From JBOGZD01 sp050697155 (lineage in GTDB: Bacteria > Actinomycetota > Thermoleophilia > Solirubrobacterales > 70-9): a DNA stretch of 39,437 bases. Where the stretch lies: positions 1-39,437 of the forward strand of contig JBOGZD010000010.1 of the NCBI GenBank assembly GCA_050697155.1. Reading direction: 5' to 3'. Shown piece by piece: positions 1 to 8,284 of the stretch. Under the pieces are notes generated by a model, which saw only the letters and a list, made by a program, of their open reading frames with translations, had not been told where the DNA came from and searched no databases. Within the stretch, counting starts at the first letter, position 1. Each line of letters starts with the position of its first letter. Both the position numbers and the translations under genes were made by a program.

Positions 1-687
1 TCGATCGACGGCTCGGTGCGGGCGACGCTGGACGCGCTCGCCTTCGACGTGCCGGAGGTGGCGATCGTCGGCGAGCACGACCAGGCGATCAGCCACAGCC
101 TGATCGCCGCCCGGGGCCTGGAGCTGGCGCGGATCGAGGTGGTGCTGTCCCATCCGCAGGCGAGCGCGCAATGCGCGCGCTTCATCCGCGAGCGGCTGCC
201 CGCGGCGTCGGTGCGGGCGGCGGCGAGCACCGCCGAGGCGGTACGCGAGGTCGCCGGCGGCGATCGACCATGGGCGGCGCTTGGAACCGCCTCAGCGGCA
301 CGGATCTACGGCTGCGCGGTGCTCGCAGCCGGGGTCGAGGACGAGCCGGACAACCTCACGAGGTTCGTATGGATCGCCCCGGCCGGCACCTCGACCGTCG
401 GTGACGGTCGGTGGCGGACGACGCTCTGCTTCTCCGAGCTCGGCGCGGACCATCCCGGCGCCCTGGTCGAGGCGTTGACCGAGTTCTCGAGCCGTGAGGT
501 GAACCTGACCCGGATCGAGTCGCGGCCGCTGCGCCGCGGGCTCGGCCGCTACATGTTCCTCATCGACCTCGACGGGGGCCAGTCCGAACCCCCGGTCGGC
601 GCGGCGATCGAGGCGCTGCGCGGCAAGGCCGAGAACGTGCGCGTCCTCGGCAGCTACCCCACTCAAAGCCGCGGCGTGCCGGGTTGA
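1..687 (+). CDS. pheA: Prephenate dehydratase, 5' end cut by window edge
   Basis: Converts prephenate to phenylpyruvate in phenylalanine synthesis. The reading frame is open from base 1 and begins with residues SIDGS, matching the conserved N-S-I-E-G-S segment of the catalytic domain, so the true start lies upstream of the window. A GTG at 16 is in frame but is not the real start. Visible landmarks are the substrate-loop motif TRF (in DNLTRFVWIAP, about residue 115 counted from the GTG) and a C-terminal ACT regulatory domain with GALVEAL and the ESRP phenylalanine-binding motif. The order catalytic domain then ACT domain is the standard monofunctional form. The stop TGA is at 685-687. Identification is firm; length cannot be judged. 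Confidence 0.93.
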   Translation, partial: SIDGSVRATLDALAFDVPEVAIVGEHDQAISHSLIAARGLELARIEVVLSHPQASAQCARFIRERLPAASVRAAASTAEAVREVAGGDRPWAALGTASAARIYGCAVLAAGVEDEPDNLTRFVWIAPAGTSTVGDGRWRTTLCFSELGADHPGALVEALTEFSSREVNLTRIESRPLRRGLGRYMFLIDLDGGQSEPPVGAAIEALRGKAENVRVLGSYPTQSRGVPG

Positions 688-713
688 TCCGCAGCGTCAG
701 GGAGATCCCTCTC

Positions 714-719
714 TACAAT
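714..719 (+). promoter_or_regulatory. Candidate -10 box (TACAAT) for the HNH gene
   Basis: TACAAT lies 10 bases before the ATG at 730, which would put transcription start near 726 and make the message nearly leaderless. No purine-rich ribosome-binding sequence is seen before the ATG, which fits. No good -35 is found at 17-base spacing; TTGATC at 684 is too far away (24 bases). Support is therefore the -10 and its position only. Confidence 0.4.
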
Positions 720-729
720 CCGGCGCACC

Positions 730-1338
730 ATGGACACGGTGGGCGACGCCGCGGTAGCCCTGCCCGGAGCTTCGTCCGTCAACGGCCACGCGCATCCCAA
801 CGGGAACGGCAACGGGGCCGTGACGGTCAGAACCGGGGGTCGAGTCCTGGTCCTCAACGCCAGCCACGAGCCGATCAACGTCTGCACGGTTCGCCGCGGG
901 GCGGTGCTGGTGCTCAAGGGCCGCGCGGAGGTGCTCGAGGAGGGCGAGGGAGCGCTTCACTCCGAGCGCCTCGAGCTCGCCCGCCCGTGCGTGATCCGGC
1001 TGATTCGCTACGTGCGGATCCCGCGGGACGTCCACCGGCGCAAGATCACCCGCAAGGCGGTGCTCGCGCGCGACGCGTACACCTGCCAGTACTGCGGCCG
1101 AGAGGCCTCCGGACTCACGGTCGACCACGTGATCCCGCGCAGCCGCGGGGGCGAGTCGGTGTGGGAGAACATCGTCGCCTCCTGCGCCCCGTGCAACCGC
1201 CGCAAGGGAAACCGCCTACCGCGGGAGGTGGAGATGCATCCCGCGAAGCGGCCGAAGCCCCCGGGGCCGACCGTCTTCATCCGCATCGCCAGCCCGCGGG
1301 TCCCGCTCGCCTGGGAGCCGTACCTGGTCGCGGTCTGA
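730..1338 (+). CDS. HNH endonuclease family protein
   Basis: A 202-residue protein of the HNH nuclease family that is widespread in actinobacteria and of unproven cellular role. The N-terminal 35 residues are low-complexity (GNGNG). The segment VLNASHEPINVCTVRRGAVLVLKG is typical of this family, and the C-terminal half holds the zinc-bound HNH core: CQYC, then TVDHVIPRSRGG (the D-H pair), the asparagine in WENIVASC, and CAPCNRRKGN. All metal-binding cysteines and the catalytic histidine are present. It is 42 bases downstream of pheA on the same strand, with its own possible -10 box. It stands alone, with no methyltransferase partner, so it is not obviously part of a restriction system. Confidence 0.88.
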   Translation: MDTVGDAAVALPGASSVNGHAHPNGNGNGAVTVRTGGRVLVLNASHEPINVCTVRRGAVLVLKGRAEVLEEGEGALHSERLELARPCVIRLIRYVRIPRDVHRRKITRKAVLARDAYTCQYCGREASGLTVDHVIPRSRGGESVWENIVASCAPCNRRKGNRLPREVEMHPAKRPKPPGPTVFIRIASPRVPLAWEPYLVAV

Positions 1339-1361
1339 GCCGCGGCCCGCCGCAGTAGCCG

Positions 1362-2186
1362 TCAGAGGCGTCCGCGGGCGCGCGCGTATGCCTCCGCGAA
1401 CTCGCGCGACCGGCGACGGTTGTTGAGCCACTGGGCCAGCTTCGGCGCCAGTGCGTGGATCGCGATCAGCGGCCGGGCGCCCGGACCGGCCACGAGCACC
1501 TCAGCCCGGTCCTCCCGGACCGCCTTCACCACCGCGCCGCCGACCGCCTCGGGCGGCTTCGGGGTCAGTGGCCATGGGGGCTCGGGCGTCGCGCCCTCGA
1601 GCCGGCCGTACATCCCGACGCGGCTGATGAAGATCGGGCAGATCGCCGAGAAGCTCACCGGCTCGTCCGCGTACTCGCCGCGCAGCGAATGGGTGAACCC
1701 GACCACGCCGTGCTTGGTTCCGGCGTAGGAGGCGAGGAAGGGGGAGCCGGCCTTGCCCGCCATCGAGGCGACGTTGACGACGTGCCCGCGGCGGCGCTCG
1801 AGCATCCCCGGCAGGACGACCCGAGTCAGCTCCATCACCGCCAGCAGGTTGACCGAGACGATCGCCTCGAGCTCCTCGCGGCTCTGATGGCCGAATCCGC
1901 CGCCGAACTCGAGCCCGGCGTTGTTGACCAGGATGTCGAGCGGGCCGACCGCGTCGGCGGCGTGGCGGACGAGCATCTCGAGCCCGGCCGTGTCCGTGAG
2001 GTCGGCGGGGACCGGCTCGACCGCGACCCCTCGCGGGCGCAGCTCGGCGACGAGGTCGTCGACCGAGGCCTCGGGCAGCTCGCAGAGCGCCAGGTTCACG
2101 CCCTCGGCGGCGAGCGCTCGGGCGATGTAGTGGCCCAGCCCTCCCGCGGCGCCCGTCACCAGCGCGTTTCGCCCTCGCAGCTCCAT
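1362..2186 (-). CDS. SDR family NAD(P)-dependent oxidoreductase
   Basis: A 274-residue short-chain dehydrogenase/reductase of classical type. The cofactor-binding motif TGAAGGLG is at residues 11-18, the structural NNAG follows near residue 90, the catalytic serine lies in VNVASMAGK, and the Y-x-x-x-K pair is in SYAGTKHG. The Rossmann fold is complete and the length suits the family. Substrate cannot be read from sequence. It converges with the HNH gene, with 23 bases between stops. It is transcribed toward pheA from an upstream region that contains a strong minus-strand terminator, so it probably has its own promoter between that terminator and 2186. Confidence 0.92.
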   Translation of the reverse strand: MELRGRNALVTGAAGGLGHYIARALAAEGVNLALCELPEASVDDLVAELRPRGVAVEPVPADLTDTAGLEMLVRHAADAVGPLDILVNNAGLEFGGGFGHQSREELEAIVSVNLLAVMELTRVVLPGMLERRRGHVVNVASMAGKAGSPFLASYAGTKHGVVGFTHSLRGEYADEPVSFSAICPIFISRVGMYGRLEGATPEPPWPLTPKPPEAVGGAVVKAVREDRAEVLVAGPGARPLIAIHALAPKLAQWLNNRRRSREFAEAYARARGRL

Positions 2187-2230
2187 CGGGCCGCAACCCT
2201 AGATGGTCGTCGGCCGCACGCGGACAAGCG

Positions 2231-2258
2231 AAGGGCCGCCCCCTCGGGGGCGGCCCTT
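2231..2258 (-). terminator. Perfect 13-bp stem hairpin, likely terminator
   Basis: A perfect inverted repeat: arm 2231-2243 pairs with 2246-2258, leaving a two-base centre (in practice a 12-bp stem with a four-base loop). On the minus strand it follows the short ORF and GC hairpins of 2296-2440. There is no long T run on either side, so it may act as a factor-dependent or bidirectional terminator. Confidence 0.65.
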
Positions 2259-2373
2259 CCAAGGTGCGATTTCGTGCGGGTTGCGGGTTGTCAGCGGCCG
2301 GGCGGGACGTGCCCCGGCCCCCGCTGCCCGCCGGCGCTCGGGGTGGATTCCACCGAGCGGGTCGCACGACCGC

Positions 2374-2418
2374 TCAGCGGCCCTGCACCTCCGGCGTCCC
2401 GAAAAGCAAATCACTCAA
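2374..2418 (-). CDS. 14-codon ORF behind a near-perfect ribosome-binding sequence
   Basis: Starts with TTG (2418-2416) and reads MSDLLFGTPEVQGR, stop TGA at 2376-2374. The GGAGG core at 2433-2429 is 10 bases from the start and is embedded in a 16-base near-complement of the 16S tail (AGAAAGGAGGTGGTCC), far stronger than at any other gene in the window. The peptide is unlike any family I know. It could be a leader peptide, a real microprotein, or a by-product of an RNA element. A GTG at 2414 opens a longer frame through the terminator, which I consider spurious. Confidence 0.3.
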   Translation of the reverse strand: MSDLLFGTPEVQGR

Positions 2419-2541
2419 CTTCGGACCACCTCCTTTCTCCGGTGATCACGATTGAAGCAGACGCGGCAGTCGGGGTGGGCCCCCGGGGGTTCGGTTATCC
2501 CCACCGAATTCGCTCCGGCAGATCGCTAGCTTGGGCCAGTC

Positions 2542-3573
2542 ATGTCCGAGGCCGCGATCGAGACCGAGGCGCTGGAGAAGTCCTACGGCAACGTGCGGGC
2601 GCTCTGCGGCGTCGACCTGCGGGTGCAACCCGGGACCGTGCTCGGCCTGCTCGGCCCGAACGGCGCCGGAAAGACCACTGCGGTCCGCATCCTCACCACT
2701 CTGCTGCCGCCCGACGGGGGCAGCGCCCGGGTCGCCGGGCTCGACGTGGTCCGCGACGCCGCCAGGCTCCGCGCCGAGATCGGGCTCGCCGGGCAGTACG
2801 CCGCCGTCGACGAGAACCTGACCGGAGCCGAGAACCTGGAGATGTTCGGGCGCCTCTACCACCGCCCCCGCGCCGAGGCCCGCGCGCGGGCCTATGAGCT
2901 GCTCGAGCACTTCGAGCTCGCCGAAGCCGCCGACCGGCTGGTCCGCACCTACTCGGGCGGCATGCGCCGCCGGCTCGACCTCGCCGCGGCGCTGGTCGTG
3001 CGCCCGCCCGTGATCTTCCTCGACGAGCCGACGACCGGGCTCGACCCGCGCGCCCGGATCGGCCTCTGGGAGGCGATCGAGGGCCGTCGCGCCGCCGGCA
3101 CCACCGTCCTGCTCACCACGCAGTACCTCGACGAGGCCGACCGCCTCGCCGACCGGATCGCCGTCATCGACCACGGCCGCGTGATCGCCGAGGGAACCTC
3201 CGACGAGCTCAAGCGGCGAGTCGGGGGCGAGCGCCTCGAGGTGACTCTCTGTAACTCGTCTGCGACTGATGCGGCCCTCTCGGTGCTTGCCCCGTTGGCC
3301 GAGGAGCGGCCGTCGGCCGACGACGGCGTGATTCGCGTCCCGATCACGGAGCGAACCGGCGCGATCGCCGCCGCGGTGCGACGTCTCGACGAGGCGGACG
3401 TGGCGATCGACGACATCTCGATCCACCTGCCGACGCTCGACGACGTCTTCCTCACCCTGACCGGGCGCCCGCCCGAGGACGAGCGGGGCGAGGACGGGGA
3501 TCGGGAGGATGGCAACCAGCGGAACGGTGACCGGCGAGAGGCCGCGCAGCGCGAGACGGAGGCCGTGCGATGA
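2542..3573 (+). CDS. ABC transporter ATP-binding protein, DrrA-like drug exporter type
   Basis: A 343-residue ATPase of the DrrA family, which powers export of antibiotics or lipids with an ABC-2 membrane partner. Walker A is GPNGAGKTT (about residues 38-46), the signature is YSGGMRRRLDL, Walker B is VIFLDEPTTGLDP, and the switch region is TTQYLDEADRLADR. The C-terminal ~110 residues form the extra domain common in DrrA (DUF4162-like), followed by an acidic, charged tail (EDERGEDGDREDGN). The next gene overlaps its stop by four bases (ATGA at 3570-3573), the usual arrangement for the permease, but that permease is only a remnant. The ATPase itself is intact, so it is either orphaned or works with a permease elsewhere. 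Confidence 0.92.
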   Translation: MSEAAIETEALEKSYGNVRALCGVDLRVQPGTVLGLLGPNGAGKTTAVRILTTLLPPDGGSARVAGLDVVRDAARLRAEIGLAGQYAAVDENLTGAENLEMFGRLYHRPRAEARARAYELLEHFELAEAADRLVRTYSGGMRRRLDLAAALVVRPPVIFLDEPTTGLDPRARIGLWEAIEGRRAAGTTVLLTTQYLDEADRLADRIAVIDHGRVIAEGTSDELKRRVGGERLEVTLCNSSATDAALSVLAPLAEERPSADDGVIRVPITERTGAIAAAVRRLDEADVAIDDISIHLPTLDDVFLTLTGRPPEDERGEDGDREDGNQRNGDRREAAQRETEAVR

Positions 3574-3690
3574 CCGCCCTGCGCTACTCGATCACCGACA
3601 CGCTGATCCTCGCCGAGCTGGTGCCTCGGGCTGATCGCGGTCTTCGGCTGGCTCTCGGTGGCCCGCTACCGGCGCGCCGTTTCGAGTTAG
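3570..3690 (+). pseudogene. Remnant of ABC-2 permease with internal deletion
   Basis: Directly coupled to the ATPase by ATGA. The first 16 codons (MTALRYSITDTLILAE) look like the start of a DrrB-type permease. One base later in frame, codons from about 3598 to the TAG at 3688-3690 read LGLIAVFGWLSVARYRR followed by a short tail. That is a typical last transmembrane helix plus basic end of the same family. About 200 or more central codons are missing and the two ends are joined out of frame. In the first frame the ORF runs on into the downstream winged-helix gene, making an apparent fusion that is probably accidental. A misassembly cannot be excluded from sequence alone. Confidence 0.6.
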
Positions 3691-3710
3691 CCGCTCGGAG
3701 CACGGGGGCC

Positions 3711-4763
3711 TTGGCCGCCGACGCCGATCGGACGCTGTCGCAACGCGAGCTCAACCGCGCGCTGCTCGCCCGCCAGTTCCTGCTCGGGCGTGGTCGCCTG
3801 GGGCTGCCGAAGGCGCTCAAGCGGATCGGCGGGATTCAGGCCCAGTACGCGCCCTCGATGTACGTCGGGCTCTGGTCGCGGTTGGAGGGATTCGAGCGGG
3901 CGAAGCTGACCCGGGCGCTCGAGCGGCGCTCCGTCGTCCAGGGAACCCTGCTGCGGGCGACGATCCACCTCGTCTCGCCCGCCGACTGGTGGCGGTTCTC
4001 GATCGCGACCAAGCGCGAGCGCAAGGCTCGCTGGCGCAGGTCCCACCGCGGCGAGCCCAGCGACCGCACGATGGACGCCGCCGCGCGCCGCGTCCGCCGG
4101 CGGCTCGGCGAGGGACCGCTGACACGCAAGGAAGTCGACGAGCTGATCGGGATGGGGCCAGCCGCGGTGAGCGGGATCTCGCTGTGGATCGACATCGTTC
4201 GCGTGCCCCCGTCGGGAACATGGGACCGCCGGCGCGCCGACCTCTACGGCGACGCGGAGGCCTGGCTCGGGCCGAAGCCAGAGCTCTCCGAGGCCGACGC
4301 CACGGTCGAGCTCGTGCGCAGCTACCTGCGCGGGTTCGGCCCCGCCGCCCGCGGGGAGATCGCCGACTGGGCGGGGTTGCCGGTGGGACGGGTGACCGCG
4401 GCGCTGGGGCGGATCGGGCCGCGGCGGTCTCTCAGCGAAACCGGCGACGAGCTGGTCGATGTTTCCCGGGCGGCGCTTCCTGATCCCGAGACGCCGGCCC
4501 CGGTGCGCTTCCTGCCGGTCTGGGACGCGACCCTGCTCGCCCACGCCCGGCGCACGAACATCCTCCCTGAGGAGCACCGTGCCCGGGTGTTCAACGTCAA
4601 GACCCCGCAATCGGTCAACACCTTCCTCGTCGACGGCCAGGTCGCGGGGACCTGGAAGCACGAGCGGGGCAGGGTGGTGCCGGAGCCGTTCGCGCGCCTC
4701 GCCGCCGCCGACCGCAAGGCGCTGGCCGAGGAAGCCGAGCGGCTCGCCGAGCTCTACGCCTGA
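3711..4763 (+). CDS. Winged-helix protein of the AlkZ/YcaQ DNA glycosylase superfamily
   Basis: About 350 residues from the TTG at 3711, where homology seems to begin (LSQRELNRALLARQFLL). An upstream in-frame ATG at 3570 belongs to the collapsed permease. The family (HTH_42, formerly DUF1006) contains tandem winged-helix domains; characterised members such as AlkZ and YcaQ remove bulky or cross-linked bases from DNA. The key Q-x-Q motif is visible in GGIQAQYAPS, followed by LWSRL. Other family landmarks are GTLLRATIHLVSPADWW, the central RGFGPAARGEIADWAGL and the C-terminal VWDATLLAH segment. Next to a DrrA-like ATPase it could be part of tolerance to a DNA-damaging compound, which is inference. 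The start codon is uncertain; CTG at 3735 would also fit. Confidence 0.8.
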   Translation: MAADADRTLSQRELNRALLARQFLLGRGRLGLPKALKRIGGIQAQYAPSMYVGLWSRLEGFERAKLTRALERRSVVQGTLLRATIHLVSPADWWRFSIATKRERKARWRRSHRGEPSDRTMDAAARRVRRRLGEGPLTRKEVDELIGMGPAAVSGISLWIDIVRVPPSGTWDRRRADLYGDAEAWLGPKPELSEADATVELVRSYLRGFGPAARGEIADWAGLPVGRVTAALGRIGPRRSLSETGDELVDVSRAALPDPETPAPVRFLPVWDATLLAHARRTNILPEEHRARVFNVKTPQSVNTFLVDGQVAGTWKHERGRVVPEPFARLAAADRKALAEEAERLAELYA

Positions 4764-5653
4764 GCGGGCTGCGTCCAGGCGCTGCCGAGCGCCTCGACCA
4801 CCGCGCGAGCGCACTCGGCGCCCTGCTCGTGATCGGGGTCGAGATCCGCGAGGCTCACACCGGCCAGTCGCGAGGACGCCAGCAGCGGTGAGATCAGCTC
4901 GACGACCTCGCCCCAGCGAAGCCCCTGTGGCTGCGCGTAGGTGACGGCCGGCAGCTCGGCGGCGTCGAGCGCATCGACATCCAGGTGCAACCACGCAGGC
5001 CGATCGGCGACGGCGAGGATCCGCTGCGCGACCGCGCTCGCTCCCTCGCGGCGGAGGTCGGGTGCGGTGGTCTGGGCGACGCCCGCGGGGATCGCGGCGA
5101 TCTCGGCGGCAACCTCCGGGGCGAGGCCGGCTGGGCGGTGGCCCACGAGCGCGACGTGCTCCGGGTCAACCATTGGGGCGGTTCCGGCGAGCTCAGTTAG
5201 GGCCGGTGCTCCGTGTCCGAGCACCATGGCGAGATCCATGTCGGCCGCCTCACCGGTCGGCGATCTCTCGCCGTCGAGCGCGTCGGGGTGCCCGTCGATC
5301 ATCCACAGCCCGAGCGGGCCGGTCGCGATCCGGGCGCCCGCGAGCGCGCCGGGAAGCAGGCTGCAGTCGCCGCCGAGCACGAATGGGCGCTCACCGGCGC
5401 GAATTACGCCCGCAACCGCGTCGCGCAACGTCTCGGAAGCGGCGGTGAGCTGCTCGGCCGCGATCACCCCCGTCGCGCGATCCCGGACCGGGTCGCGCAG
5501 CGGTGGCACCACATCGCCGACGTCGCGAAGCCCAAGCCGCTCGGCGAGACCGGCTGCTCGTAACGCCTCCGGCGCGCGCTCTTCGCCGCGCCCGGTGCCC
5601 GAGGAGTCCAGCGGCGCCCCCAGCAGGGTCCACGGCGCCGCCGGCGTGGCCAC
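4754..5653 (-). CDS. Arginase/agmatinase-fold family protein
   Basis: A 299-residue ureohydrolase-fold protein; family members hydrolyse arginine, agmatine or related guanidino compounds using two Mn ions. The metal motifs are recognisable but modified: GGDCS replaces the usual GGDHS, so a cysteine stands where the first histidine ligand is expected. DGHPD keeps the D-x-H-x-D ligands, and LHLDVDALDA keeps both aspartates of the third motif. GEAADMD lies where the substrate-binding loop is expected. The cysteine variant is seen in actinobacterial members of unknown substrate, so I do not assign arginase or agmatinase. It converges with the winged-helix gene, overlapping its 3' end by 10 bases, and lies just downstream of gyrA on the same strand. 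Confidence 0.82.
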   Translation of the reverse strand: MATPAAPWTLLGAPLDSSGTGRGEERAPEALRAAGLAERLGLRDVGDVVPPLRDPVRDRATGVIAAEQLTAASETLRDAVAGVIRAGERPFVLGGDCSLLPGALAGARIATGPLGLWMIDGHPDALDGERSPTGEAADMDLAMVLGHGAPALTELAGTAPMVDPEHVALVGHRPAGLAPEVAAEIAAIPAGVAQTTAPDLRREGASAVAQRILAVADRPAWLHLDVDALDAAELPAVTYAQPQGLRWGEVVELISPLLASSRLAGVSLADLDPDHEQGAECARAVVEALGSAWTQPAQA

Positions 5654-5656
5654 CGG

Positions 5657-8206
<2,550 letters not shown>

Positions 8207-8211
8207 GATCA

Positions 8212-8284
8212 GACGCCAGGCGCCCGACGCCAGGCGCCAGGCTTCGAGAACAGGCCCTGGCGACTGGCGACTGGCGACTGGCGA
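8212..8284. repeat. Short tandem repeats in the gyrB-gyrA spacer
   Basis: Two sets of repeats occupy nearly the whole 78-base spacer. GACGCCAGGCGCC occurs twice (8212-8224 and 8226-8238), and the heptamer CTGGCGA occurs four times in a row (8257-8284), ending at the gyrB stop codon. The two sets are complementary to each other (CGCCAGG at 8235-8241 pairs with CCTGGCG at 8256-8262), so alternative hairpins can form in the gyrA leader. Copy number is likely to vary between strains. Confidence 0.85.

Larger units (their letters stand above)
2231..2438 (-). ncRNA. Candidate structured short transcript or leader RNA
   Basis: Read on the minus strand, this stretch starts with a 16-base sequence at 2438-2423 that differs at one base from the perfect complement of the usual 16S rRNA 3' end. 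A 14-codon ORF follows, then several hairpins: CCGC/GCGG (2380-2371), CGCTCGG pairing with CCGAGCG (2359-2353 and 2341-2335) extended by TGG/CCA, and GGCCGGG pairing with CCCGGCC (2319-2313 and 2302-2296). It ends in the strong hairpin at 2231-2258. This looks like a discrete short transcript. I match it to no known RNA family (not tmRNA, RNase P RNA, SRP RNA or a riboswitch I recognise). No convincing promoter is visible. Confidence 0.35.
2187..2541. other. Gene-poor interval between SDR and ABC ATPase
   Basis: The 355-base gap holds the candidate minus-strand transcript described separately. It also contains a GC palindrome (CCCCCGGGGG near 2470-2480) and one single DnaA-box-like sequence, TTATCCCCA, at 2495-2503 (8 of 9 consensus). 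No conventional protein gene is supported here. The plus-strand promoter for the ABC ATPase should lie in its right part, but I cannot point to clear -35/-10 boxes. Confidence 0.5.

Noticed and set aside
2199..2414. 71-codon minus-strand ORF opening MICFSG
   Set aside because: It runs through the strong terminator hairpin, has arginine-rich GC-frame composition and no family; the short TTG ORF uses the ribosome-binding site better.
2495..2503. DnaA-box-like TTATCCCCA
   Set aside because: A single site, 11 kb from dnaA, with one mismatch and no neighbours; likely chance.
3570..4763. A true 397-residue fusion of permease start and winged-helix protein
   Set aside because: The first ~45 residues match the permease only at its very start and then are read out of frame; family homology begins near 3711-3738.
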